A stretch of 64,000 nucleotides of DNA from assembly GCA_021442155.1 (NCBI GenBank), contig CM038214.1, forward strand, positions 310,527,001-310,591,000. The letters are read 5' to 3'. The position numbers and the translations under genes are program-made. This document shows, in pieces, positions 1-11,004 of this stretch (position 1 is the stretch's first letter; every line of letters starts with the position of its first letter). A model generated the notes under the pieces. It had not been told where the DNA came from and did not search any database. It saw nothing but the letters and a program-made list of their open reading frames with translations. Origin of the DNA: Cymbidium sinense (taxonomy: Eukaryota > Streptophyta > Magnoliopsida > Asparagales > Orchidaceae).

Positions 1-732
1 GACTTGATTAGGATCACGAGTTATCTCTCTGCTATTTTTTGGTGGTGGGTTTATATCTTTGGTTTCTGGATATGAGGCTCTAAGATGGCTAATTCTATGT
101 TTATATACTCATGTCAATGCTTTTGATATCTTTCTTGAATGAGACAACTTACCATTTAGCTCTTTTCAATTACCTCTCTTTTAGATATGATTGTGTTTAG
201 GATTTGGTAATAAAGTTCATAAGACTATCAACAAGGTGTTACCTCCTCACAAGTTTGTTGGCTATGATGGTTGTGATGTTTTCTCTCCTTTTGGTATGGT
301 AGCTCAAGTGATCTAACCCTTCTAATGAAGTTTGGATGCTCATTTTATCGCTAATTTGGTGTGATTGAGCACGAGCCTTCTTATCAACTTTCCTTATTAT
401 CTCTCATTTTATTATTTTCATTTATCTCTCTATTTGTGTTACTTTACACCTCTAATCTCCTCTAGTTCTTTTGCGGGTGATTCTCTCTTATCTTCGGGTT
501 TGCTCCATATTACCAAATCTCTTACAATAGGCATTTAATCTTCCTTTATTATGTTAGCCATATGGTATCTTTTGATTGCTTTAATGTTTTCTGGATGTAC
601 TTAGATGGGATTTACTCCTTATGATTGTAGCTCTTTGAGCGGTAGTTTGAGTTTATCCTTTAAGGATCTTGTAACCCTTTTTTTGTGGCAATAAAATACC
701 CAGGTATAATGGGGTTTCCTTAAAAAAAAAAT
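1..732 (+). mobile_element. LINE 3' end (partial, same family as LINE-1), cut by the window edge
   Basis: Only the 3' untranslated end is visible. It aligns by eye with the last ~650 bp of LINE-1 (about 13700-14350): both carry the phrases around 'cataagact', 'tttgttggctatgatgg' and 'gagccttctta', and both end in 'aaggatcttgtaaccc', a 'tgtggcaataaaatacc' poly(A)-signal stretch and 'ggggtttcc'. The A-run at 721-730 is followed at once by CCCTAAA-type repeats. There is no coding capacity. The rest of the element lies left of the window. Confidence 0.85.
690..695 (+). terminator. Poly(A) signal of the LINE 3' end
   Basis: AATAAA lies about 30 nt before the A-run, normal spacing for plant cleavage and polyadenylation. 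The same signal is present at three other LINE 3' ends in the window. Confidence 0.6.
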
Positions 733-930
733 CTAAACCCTAAAACCTAAACCCTAAACCTAAACCTAAACCCTAAACCAAAAACCCAAAACCCTAAAAA
801 ACCCAACCAAACCTTAAAGCCATAAACCCTAAACACTAAAAACATACAACTAAACCATAAACTCTAAAAAACCCTAAAACCTAATAAACCTTAAAGTAAC
901 CCAAACTAACCCTAAACCCTAAATAAATTG
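733..930 (+). repeat. Degenerate telomere-like array (CCCTAAA)n
   Basis: Imperfect CCCTAAA, CCTAAA and CCATAAA units directly follow the LINE A-tail. No gene is seen. Confidence 0.9.
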
Positions 931-1866
931 AATAAAGATGACATTAAATAAAATCTTCAAGAGACTTTCCTTGACTATTATAGATTTGAATACCCTAAAT
1001 CATATTATAATATCATATATTATAGTGTAATGTAGCATCATATATTTGAGCATGTAGTGATGATTTTTTGGATGTTATAAGATGTTTTGAAATGTTTAAG
1101 TATATTACAATATTGTGGACTATAGTCTATATTAATATAAATTATAAAAATATTGATTTAAAAAATTAAATGATGAAATTTGTTAAATTTGAAGTGGGAA
1201 TTAAGTTGTAGTACCAAAGGTGTGCTACGCCATTTGTAGTCTAAAAACTAAAATTTTATGCTCAAAATAAATATTATATGTTGTAGCATAGTATAACATC
1301 ATATATCATAATATATTATCACATTTTAAATTCATTTAGTATTTTACAATCATGCAAATGAGCCTACACTAGCATTATTTATAAAAATGTTGATTTAGAC
1401 TTTAAATGGTAGAATTTGGCCAAATTCATAATAGGTAAAGCATGGCATCATAATATATTCTTTCAATTTAATGTAAGTGAGATGACCAAAATATATAGTT
1501 TTTTATTATTTAGACTAATTTTATGGTTTTTTATCTTAAGCAATCCCATGTGATGTGATATGTAATATAATATAATATAACATGTTATAGTGTATTATAA
1601 TATAGGATGCCATAACATAGTGTAGCATCATGCATTATAGCATACTATTGTGTATTACTACCTGTTGTTTAGCATATTTTAGTTTATTATAGTATGATGT
1701 AGTAGAGTTGTATAAGTAGAATTCATAAAAATACTGATTTATAGGCTGAGATGATGGGATTTGGCCAAATTTCAAGTAAGCTTCGAGGAACATCATTGGG
1801 TTGTGTTATGGCGTGTTATTTAATCAAAATAATGGAATTTTGCATCCAAAATAAATGTTCATTTTC
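931..1866 (+). repeat. AT-rich satellite, first stretch (about 330-350 bp monomers)
   Basis: Degenerate tandem monomers are marked by recurring 'ttTGGCCAAAt' (near 1406 and 1757; a diverged form near 1176), 'aaggtgtgctacgcca' and 'ttttgcatccaaaataaatgtt'. The stretch is collinear with 15300-16230, but the left flank differs and the right end stops abruptly at telomere-like DNA after 'ttcaacca'. No coding potential. Confidence 0.8.
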
Positions 1867-2306
1867 AACCAAACCCTAAATTCTAAACCTTAAATCCTAA
1901 ATACTAAACCCTAAACTATAACACTAACCTTAAACCCTAAACCCTAAGCCCTAAACCATAAACCCTAAAACTCTAAACCCTAAGCCATAAACTAACCCTA
2001 AACCTTAAACACAAGACCCTAAAAACACTTAACCCTAAAGCCTAAAGCCTAAACCCTAAACAAACCCTAAACCCTAAGTTAACCCTAAACCCTAAACCCT
2101 AAAATCGGAAACCCTAAAACCCTAATCCCTAAACCTTAACCCCAAACCCTGAACCCTAAAAGCATAAACCCTAAAACCCTAAACCCTAAACCCTAAACCC
2201 TAAACCCTGATCCTAAACCCAAACCCCAAACCTAAACCTAAACTTAAAGTACCTAAATAAAATAAAAAATAAACCTAAAACCTTAAACCTAATAAACCTA
2301 ATCACT
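1867..2306 (+). repeat. Telomere-like array (CCCTAAA)n
   Basis: One of the better preserved arrays, with four to five perfect consecutive units near 2169-2205. Its right end carries the AT-rich leader ('aaagtacctaaataaa...') that precedes several GRP copies. Confidence 0.92.
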
Positions 2307-2734
2307 AAGAAGGGTTAAAGCCCTGATGATAGGAACATCACTATCAACCAGGCTCAGTCTAGGTTTTGGTAGTGGTGGTAGATGATCTTGAGGTGCTGGT
2401 GGATATGGAGGTGGTGATCGAAGTAGTGGTGGTTTTGGAGGCAGGAGGAGCAACGAAGGTAACTACCGTGGTGGCGACGAAGGGAAAGATCGGGGATATA
2501 ATGGTGGATCCTGCTACTCGAGAGGATGGGGTGGTTCCATGGGAACCGGAGAATCAAGAAATCCGACCCACGCTTCTAACTATGTACGAGATAGATCTAG
2601 TTATCTAGGTTTTTCAATTTGCTATGCATGCTTATTTTTATGTTAAACATGTCTTAGAAAACTTAGTGTGTTACTTGGTTGATGAAATCGAAACAAAGAA
2701 ATGTTGAATCTGTATTTGGTCTCTGTTAAAAAAA
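2307..2734 (+). pseudogene. 5'-truncated GRP (glycine-rich RNA-binding protein) retrocopy 1
   Basis: The fragment begins inside the RRM of a class IV-type glycine-rich RNA-binding protein, at the residues written NLDGRNITVN in better copies. It runs through a Gly/Ser/Tyr/Arg-rich tail into a 3' UTR ending 'ttgaatctgtatttggtctctgtt' plus an A-run at 2728-2734. Indels break the frame: a 67-residue minus-strand ORF and an 80-residue plus-strand ORF here are both shadows. CCCTAAA DNA lies on both sides. The parent protein binds RNA through one RRM; this copy lacks most of that domain and cannot be functional. Confidence 0.75.
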
Positions 2735-3258
2735 CTAAATACTCTAAACCCTAAACTTAAAACCTAAACTCTAAACCCTAAACCTTAAAAATAAAAAAAT
2801 AAAAAACCCTAACCCTAAACCCTAAAAAACCCTAAACATTAAACCCTAAACCTTAAACCCTAAACCATAACCCTAAACCCTAAACCCCAAACCCTAAACC
2901 CTCAACTAACCCTAAACCCTAAACCCTAAACCTTAAACCTTAAATCTAACCCTAGACCCTAAACTAAACCCTAAACAACCCTAAATCTAAACCCTAAACC
3001 CTAAACCTTAAACCTTAAACTAAACCTAAATAAACCTAAAACTAAACCTAAATCCTAATAAACTAAACCTAAAATATTAACCTAAACCCTAAATAAACCC
3101 TAAATCATACACTAAACCCTACACTAAACCACCCTAAACTCTAAACCTAAACTAAACCTAAACCTAAACCTAAATAAACTAAAACCTAAAGTAACTAAAT
3201 AAATTAAAATAAACCTAAATCTTGAAACCTAATAAACCTATACCTAAACCTAAACCCT
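2735..3258 (+). repeat. Telomere-like array ending in the GRP leader
   Basis: CCCTAAA variants decay rightward into CCTAAA/CTAAA. From about 3188 come the ~70 bases of AT-rich leader (AAAGTAACTAAATAAATT...) shared with five other GRP copies. Confidence 0.9.
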
Positions 3259-3545
3259 AAGAATGGGTAGAACTTTGATGGCAGGAACATCACCATCATG
3301 TACCGGTGGAGGCAAGATGAAGGCTTGATTATAGTGGTGGTGGGGACTGTGTGGTGTGGTGGATAAGGTCTCTAAAGAGTAGTGGAAAAAAGAAATATGA
3401 ACGCTGCTATTGAACTATAGATACCTAGTTATTTGTTTGATTTGTTTTATGTATTTCTATGAAATTCAGAAAACTTGGTGTGCTACTTGGTTAATAAAAT
3501 TGAAAGGAAGAAATGTTGAATATGAATTTATTATCTGTTAAAAAA
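3259..3545 (+). pseudogene. GRP retrocopy 2, internally deleted
   Basis: It has the same 5' junction as the other copies (telomere-like repeat, then 'aagaatgggtagaac', RRM end). The Gly-rich part is shortened to about 100 bp. The 3' UTR ends 'aaatgttgaatatgaatt...ctgtta' plus an A-run at 3540-3545. Non-coding relic. Confidence 0.7.
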
Positions 3546-3782
3546 TCAAAAACAAAAACCCCTAAATCCTAATTAAAATTAGAACCACATACCTAAAACC
3601 TAAACCATAAACTTTAAACTCTAAACACTGAAAACCTAAAACCCTAAACTCTAAACCCTACACCCTAAACTATAAACCATAAAACCTAAACCCTAAGCCC
3701 TAAACACTAAACCCTAACCCTAAACCCTAAACCCTAAACCCTAAGCCCTCAACTAACCCTAAACCCTAAACCCTAAAAAGCT
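3546..3782 (+). repeat. Telomere-like array
   Basis: CCCTAAA units with good runs near 3715-3775. No gene seen. Confidence 0.9.
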
Positions 3783-4532
3783 AACAACATAAACCTAAAT
3801 TAAATAAAATCTAAAAAAAATAAATAAACCTAAAATAAAATAAAACAAAATAAATAAAATTAAATTAAAACATTAATTAAAACATTAACCTAAACCTAAA
3901 TTTGAAAAGAAAAAAAATAAAAAATAAACATTAAACTAAAATAAAATAAATAAAAACCTAAAGTAAACTAAAAAATAAAAAACCTAAATAAAATAAAAAT
4001 AAAATAAAAACTAAATAAAAACCTAAACCTAATAAACAAACATAAAAATAAAAAAAATAAGAAATCTAAACCATAAAATTAAAAAAAAACCCTAAACCTA
4101 AAATAAAAATAAAATAAACCTAAATCTAAACTAAAATAAACTAAACTAAAATAAATAAAACCTAAACTTAAACTTAAAATAAACTAAACCTAAACTTAAA
4201 CCTAAATCTTTAATAAAATAAAATAAACCACAAATAAAGCTAAACCTAAATTAAAAACATAAACCTAAACTAAGAAATAAAAAATAAAACCTAAAACTAA
4301 AAAATAAAATAAAATTAAAGCCTAAACCTAAAAAAATAAAACTAAATTAAAAAATAAACCAAAACCTAAACCTAAACCTAAAAAATAAACTAAAATAAAG
4401 ACCTAAACTAAAAGAAATAAACCTAAAATAAATAAACTAAACTAAATAAAAATAAAAAACATAAATATAAATATAAATTAAAATAAATTAAAATCAATAA
4501 AATAAATCTAAATGTATGAGTTCACTTAATTT
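3783..4532 (+). repeat. AT-rich (AAATAAA/CCTAAA)n block with terminal motif
   Basis: Almost only the words AAATAAA, CTAAA and CCTAAA, with little G. It ends at 4521-4532 in TTCACTTAATTT, a variant of the recurring terminus GGTTTACTTAATTT, then A-rich and CCCTAA DNA. No ORF of note. Confidence 0.75.
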
Positions 4533-4616
4533 AATAAAAATTAAAAAAAATAAATAAATAAAACCCTAACCCTAAATCCTAAACCCTAAATCCTAAACTA
4601 ACCCTAACTTAAACCC
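4533..4616 (+). repeat. Short telomere-like array
   Basis: 'aaaccctaaccctaaatcc' units between two AT-rich blocks. Confidence 0.8.
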
Positions 4617-5400
4617 TAAAAAAGTTAGAAACCTAAATTGAAACTAAATAAAATTTAAAAATAAAATAAATAAATAAATCTAAACCAAAATAAAATAAAG
4701 AATAAAATAAAATAAAACATAAACTAAAATAAACCTAAGCCTAAAGCTAAAAGAAAATAAATAAAAAAATAAAAAAAACTAAATCAAAATAAAATAAAAT
4801 AAAAACTTAAACTAAACTAAAAATAAAAAAGACCTAAATAAAATAAAACTAAACCTAAAATAAAATAAAATAAACCTAAAATAAAATAAAATAAAAAACT
4901 AAATAAAATCAAACCTAAAAGAAATGTAAAAATAAATAAAAAATAAAACCTGAACCTAAAATAAAAATAAAATAAATAAAATAAACCTAAACCTAAACCT
5001 AAACTAAAATAAACTAAACTAAAATAAATAAAACATAAACCTAAACCTCAACCAAAACTTAAACTAAATAATAAGAAAATAAACTAAAAATAAACCTAAA
5101 CCTAAACTAAAAAAATTAAACCTAAAAAATAAACCTAAAATAAAAAACCTAAAACCTAAACCTAAAAAAAAATAAAATAAAAACTAAACCAAACCTAAAA
5201 AAAAACCTAAACCTAAAAAATAAAATAAAAGTGAAACTAAACTGTAAACCTAAACTTAAAAATAAACTAAAATAAATAAACCTAAAATAAAAACTAAACA
5301 AGATAAAATAAAATAAACCTAAATAAAAATAAAAAATCTAATAAACTCAAATAAATAAAATAAACTAAATAAACCTAAATTAACTGGTTTACTTAATTTT
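4617..5400 (+). repeat. AT-rich (AAATAAA/CCTAAA)n block with terminal motif
   Basis: Same composition as the block before it. The terminus CTGGTTTACTTAATTTT at 5384-5400 is one of the clearest copies of the recurring motif. It is followed by A-rich and CCCTAAA DNA. Confidence 0.8.
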
Positions 5401-5540
5401 TTTTAAAAAACCTAAACCCAAAAACTAACCCTAAACCCTGAATGCTAAACCTAAAACCTACAACCCTAAACCCTAAAACTCTAAACCCTAGACCCTAAAT
5501 GCTAAACCCTTAACCCTAAACCCTAAAACCTAAAACCCTC
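5401..5540 (+). repeat. Telomere-like array at the 5' border of LINE-1
   Basis: CCCTAAA-type units run up to 'taaaaccctc', where the sequence turns into the pyrimidine-rich LINE 5' end. Confidence 0.88.
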
Positions 5541-5734
5541 ATCATCTCTCCTCACCCGTGTGGCTCTCTCTGGCGATTTCGTGTTCCTTCTCATTTTCCT
5601 TACGATTTGGCACTCGCCCCTTCCCGATGATTTTGGTTTTTCTCTGCTTAGCCGCTTATGTGAGTTTACCTTGACCTCCAATGGCGGACGTGTCATTTCC
5701 GTGCAACTGAGCTCTTCAAACTTGGAGACATCGG

Positions 5735-6960
5735 CTATGGCTCTTGATTTACAAGGTATTATGGACCTAACTCAATTCGTTACTATGCCTGCTATTAAAT
5801 CATTCAAAGACGCGCTATCTGGTAAGAACACTTGCTCTAATGCTTCGGTCAAATAAATTTCTACTTCTTTCTGTGGAATGCCAGATGTAATGTGCTCTAA
5901 TCTTGATGTGGAAAAATTGGTGAAGCCATTTGAGTTTTCATTAGTGGGTAAATCTTCACACGTCACCGACTCTTGATAATATCCGCTCCTTCTTCATAGC
6001 CTAAAGCTCTATTAGGATTGATTGATCCTAGGCATATCATTATTCAGCTATCAAATGATTTAGACTACTCTAGAGTCTTTGCTCTTCGCTCCTATTTAGT
6101 GTACAATTGTCAAATGAGGCTCTTGAAATGGTCACCTCTTTGATGTCAAAGAGGAATCCTATTATTCCTTTATGGCTAGCCTTTCCAAACATGAGGATAC
6201 ATTATGTTACCCATCAAGTCCTATTTGCGGTTGGGGCTCTCTCTGGTAGGCCCCTTCAAATCGACCAAGCCACCATCGTGAGATCTCGACAATCAATTGC
6301 ACGTATCTTGGTTGAGATTGATGTTACCAAAAAGTATCCTAAAGAAGTTTGGATCGGTTCAAAAAAATTTGGGTATAATCAAAGTGGAATTTGAAAATTT
6401 CCTATATTTTACAAATAATAAGATCCATGGTCATGATCACTCAATGCTTTGTGTTACACCCTAATCTTAAAAAAGAATAAATTGTCGATCCTAAACCATC
6501 TATAGGAAATGAAAACCAATAAGTTTGCTTATGTGCCTAAAGCTACTAAAATGGAACTCACTCCTACCCCTACTCCTTTACTATCTACCGATTTGCCTAT
6601 TGGAACAACAGCTTGGTAAAAAATAATGATATTGAGGTTTGTGAGGAAACTAATGATAACTTATTTAACATTACTCCTACTTGTAATAATTTGGCATCAC
6701 AACATAATCCCTTGACTCATATGAATCATCATGGTGATTTGAATGGAAATCTCAAGTTGGATCAAAATCTCCAAACTAATTCTGGAATTATTCTGAAAAA
6801 TGTTGATACTTTGGTGACGGACCAAAATCAATAATCATCATGGAAATGAGAATGAAATTTGTGCTATTAATGGTGTCACAACCTCTTTCTACCCTTCAGA
6901 TGATATCCATGCTAATCCACCTCAACCTAACTCGACATCAAGAAGGAGAAATCACCATTA
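5735..6960 (+). pseudogene. LINE-1 ORF1 relic (DUF4283-like nucleic-acid-binding gag protein)
   Basis: In LINEs this protein coats the RNA and chaperones reverse transcription. Visible in changing frames are a 'KSFKDAL' start region, a block near 5878-5960 resembling 'MCSNLDVEKLVKPFEF', 'IIQLSNDLDYSRVF' near 6039-6080, and the DUF4283-type stretch at 6107-6394 with 'PLQIDQATIVRSR' and 'ARILVEIDV'. The zinc knuckle that is intact in LINE-2 and LINE-3 is ruined here near 6410-6460: the first Cys pair is lost while 'KIHGHDHS' survives. The tail carries an acidic 'QEGEITIRNAL'-like piece. Several stops and frameshifts; the start is uncertain. Confidence 0.7.
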
Positions 6961-7191
6961 GGAATGCTTTGATAACGCTCCTATTCTAATATCACCAATC
7001 ACTCTTCGATGGAGATACATTGGACATAGATAGGCCTTTTCAAACTATTATTAAAAAAAATCCCTTAAAGCTAGAATGTTCACTACTAATAGCTCCACTA
7101 ATGCTTCATACTCTTTTTTTCTTCTCCTTCTATTTTTCCATTATATCTTTTCTTTTCTTTCCATCTTATTATGATCAATTTTCTTATTTAG

Positions 7192-10100
7192 AATGTTCAG
7201 GGTATTGGGACTCTCACTATCCGCAATCATGTTAGGAGCCTTTGTCGCACTCATAACATAACCTTACTTGTTGTTATTGAGCCATTCATTCACTCTTCTA
7301 AGATCACTCATGTTACTAGAGCGCTTGGCTTTCAAAATTTCTTTTATAATATTAGTAATAAAATTTGGTATTTTTGGAATAATTTAATCAACATTTCTAT
7401 CCTTAATGATCTTCGACAATTGGTTAATGTTCAAATCTCATTGGGTGAATTCTATGCTCTTGGTTCCTTTATCTATGCATCTTGTAATGAGCTGGTAGGA
7501 ACATCCTTTGGGATCAATTAAGAACTTTCGCCTCACAAAACCTGGTTGGTTGGGGGTGATTTCAACACTACTACACTTCCTCTAAAAAGAAGGGGAGGTT
7601 GCTCTCCAACATCCACTCCATGGAAGATTTTTCTAATATGATCCTCGCACCATTGATATTGGTTTTTGCCCACTATACGTGGCATAACTCTAGACTCTTG
7701 CAATGGCTTGATAGGACCCTCTTTCACTTTGGATCAATCAATGGCCCTCACTTCTTGAGCATTTGAGAACTTTGTCTCCGACCATGCTCTAGATCGATCT
7801 CCATCAACTCCTTTCGCATATCCTCCCCACTCCTTTTAGATTCCAAAATATGTGGACCCAATATAGTGATTTCTTTAATGTTGTTTCCACTGATTGGATG
7901 GCTCCTATTCACCCAAAAAATTCCATTAAAGGCATGATTTGACTTTGGCTTAAGCTTAAAAGACTAAAACAAAACTTAAATTGGTGGAACAAGCACCATT
8001 TTAAAACCTTTTGCCAATCTAAAAAATATGGAACAATTAGTTTGCTCTTGAAGATGTTGTGTTAACCAATCCTATTAAGCTTGATGAGTTGAACACCGCT
8101 AAAGATAACTTGAATTATTAATATGGAGGAAACCTCGAAAAAAGGTCGCTAGCAAACATATTGCTGATGGTGATAGAAATACAAGGTATTTCCATGCTCT
8201 CTTCACAAAAAAGAAAGCCTTAAACTCTATTCAAAAAATTTAAAATATTAACGGTAGCTGGATCACTGATAATAATGAAATTAAATATTCTATCATTCAA
8301 CATTTTCAAAATTTATTAAACAACAACCTTAACTTAGAACCCCTCTCCAACACCCACCTGATCTCCTCTATGATTACTAATGATGAAAACCATTTACTCA
8401 CTTTACGCCCCTACGGAAACGAGATTAGATTTCTAGCATGAACACCGACTCTTGTCGGCCTGATGACTACAGACTCATTTCTTTCAAAGATTATTGGCCT
8501 ATTAGTAAGTCCGACCTTATTGATGCTGTTGTTGATTTTTTTGATGGGAACTCTTTAACTAGATACTTTTCAAGCACTTCCATTGTTCTCATTCCCAAAA
8601 CTAATAATCATGATACTTGGGGAGATTTTAGACCTATCAGCCTTTGCACCTTCTTTCAAAAACTATTGCTAAATTGATTGCTAATAGAATTAGTCCTCCG
8701 CTAAAATTATTTCTAACCAAACCGCTTGTTAAAGTAACTATATCGGATAACATACTTCTAGAACAAGAGCTGATTCATGATATTGATGTTCCCATCAGAG
8801 GTGGTAACATCCTTTTTAAATTTGTCATCACTAAAGCTTTTGACAACCTCTCTTGGGACTTCCTCTTTCAAATTCTTCATTTGCTTGGGTTTTGATTATT
8901 TTATCCATCTCATCAAAATTGTATTCAAATGTTTGTTCTATCGAATGGTGAATCCCTAGGTTTTTCCTTCAAGCATGGTTTGAGACAAGGGGATCCTCTA
9001 TCCCCCTCTCTTTTTATTATTATTGAATATCTATTTAGTCGAATGATCTTTTTTACAATAATCATGATATTTTATAAACTCAAGGTGGTCTTCCTCTCTC
9101 ATCTTAGTTTTGATGATTTTATAATCTTTTGCAATGCCTCAATTCCTCACATTAAAACTTAAGAATCTTTTAAATAAATTTGGCAATGAAAGTGGTCTTT
9201 TCTCAATGAAGGCAAAAGTTATTTCATTCCTTCTTCTAAAATCCCTAGCAATAGAACCAATCAAATCTTGAGAATTACTAATTTTCAACCACAACAACTT
9301 CCTATTAAATATCTTAGTGCTCCTCTTTTTAAAGGTCAGAAAAGATCTCACCTTTGTGATGAGCTAATCCAAGAAATCTCTAATAAAATTTTTGTTTGGG
9401 AATTTCACTTACTTTCATTTAGTGATAGGCTCACTTTGATTAAGAGCACCCTTAAATCCATGCCTTTGTATCTCATTCAAACCATTATGCCGACCAACTC
9501 TATCATTAACAGAATTGACTAATTAACAAAAATTTTGGGATCTAACAATTCCTCTAAAAAATGGACCTCTTGGTATAAAACCTGGCACTTTTGTCAAGGT
9601 GGTCTTGGATGTAAACCAATCAAGGAAACTATCACTTTTCTTATAAACTTTGGTGGAATTTTAAAAAATAATAGTCTATGGGCTAATTTCATGATCAAAT
9701 AGCCATGTAAAGCACCCTCTCATTTTCCCTATAAAGCGGGAGGCTCCTGTTTGGAAAAGACTTTGTTCCAAATGGGAGGTAATCCTTAATTTCTGGGGAT
9801 TAACTCTCCTCTTTCTTTGGCAAGACAAACTGACTGAGGTGGGTCCATTGATGACTTACTTTCTACCCATTCCACTGCCGCTATTAAAGTGAACTCGAAT
9901 AATATGTGGAATAATAGTAAGCTTATTGATCATATTTCCCTTCTTTAAATCGCTTACTACTATTCCTATCATTCCTACCAATCAAGATCGATCCTTTTAA
10001 GCTTTCACATAATGGTGATTTCAACTTTAAAATGTTTGATTCACATTAAAGAAACTCATGATTTTTCCTATGTGTTTCTAAACTTTGGAACAACAATATC

Positions 10101-11004
10101 CCTACTTCTTATTCTATTCTTACTTGGCATATTTTGAAAAACTTCATCCCCGTGACTCCTTGTTGTGGGGTAAAGGTTTTCAATTACCTTCAAAATGAAT
10201 GCTTTCACATTGAGAATGTGAATCATGTTTTTTAACGGGCCATTGCTTCTAAACTTTGAATTTGGTATGATGACCTATTTAACATTGTCATTTTCAATGG
10301 CTCCTTAAATTTATACCAACTTCTTGAAGTTTATTTTGACAACACTATTAAAGGACACATTAAAGTCATAATGCTATCACTCTTATTTGGTTCATATGGA
10401 TGGACCGAAATGATGCAAAACATTGTGAGATCCCTATGAATCACATGAGGATAATTGCTAGAACTAAAAACAAAGTTTGTGAGTTATTTAATGCCAATTT
10501 AATTAAATACAAATAATTCAAAGGTTGCAAATTTGTGGCCAATAAATTGGGTTTTAACTTGTCGGATCACCACATCTATAAAGATGACAAGATTGTTTAT
10601 TGGGTAAAACCTCATGCTAACACTATTAAAGTTAACACTGATGGCTCTGTCTCTCATAAAGGTTTAGGTTGTGGTGGAATTTTCAAAAATCTTAATGGTA
10701 AAGTCCTATGTGCCTTTGCTTACCCCCTTAATCCATGCTCTATTCCTTTTGCCGAGCTCATGGCGTGTACAAAGCTCTTGAGATTTGCCTTCAAAAGGTT
10801 GGCTCAATATTTGGATTGAGGTGGATGCCCTTCACTGATTGATCTTGACTTCCACCAAAATGGGCAACATGAATTGTATGTTCTTAAGCAAACTAGAACT
10901 CTCCTTGCCCAACTCTACTTTAAAATCACTCATGTATGGCGTGAGGGTAATGCATGTGATTATCTAGCCAATCTAGGTGCTGATTGGACTAATAAAATTC
11001 TTTG
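7192..11004 (+). pseudogene. LINE-1 ORF2 relic: endonuclease, reverse transcriptase, RNase H
   Basis: The enzyme would nick the target and copy the RNA in place. Endonuclease: 'NVQGIGTLTIRNHVRS' from 7192, 'WLVGGDFNTT' near 7547, 'YTWHNSRLLQWLDR' near 7675 and 'SDHA' near 7772, so its main catalytic motifs survive. RT: 'STSIVLIPK' (8570s), 'NILFKFVITKAFDN' (8805-8850), 'GLRQGDPLSPSLF' (8970s) and 'LSFDDFIIF' (9105-9130). Motif A has lost its Asp (FVIT for LDIS) and motif C is one residue short. A CHxxxxNHVF-like knuckle lies near 10200. RNase H starts at 10606 with 'IKVNTDGSVSH', then 'FAELMA' and 'VEVDA'-like 'IEVDAL' after a frameshift. Many frame breaks; inactive. Confidence 0.82.

Noticed and set aside
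2160..2210. Short perfect CCCTAAA run as a functional chromosome terminus
   Set aside because: The perfect run is only about five units and is flanked by satellite, GRP and LINE relics, so it is an internal or subtelomeric array and not the terminus itself.
2354..2608. Two ORFs on opposite strands over GRP copy 1
   Set aside because: Both are out of frame with the parent protein, whose frame is broken here by indels. The same holds for 52765-53271 and 59401-59631.
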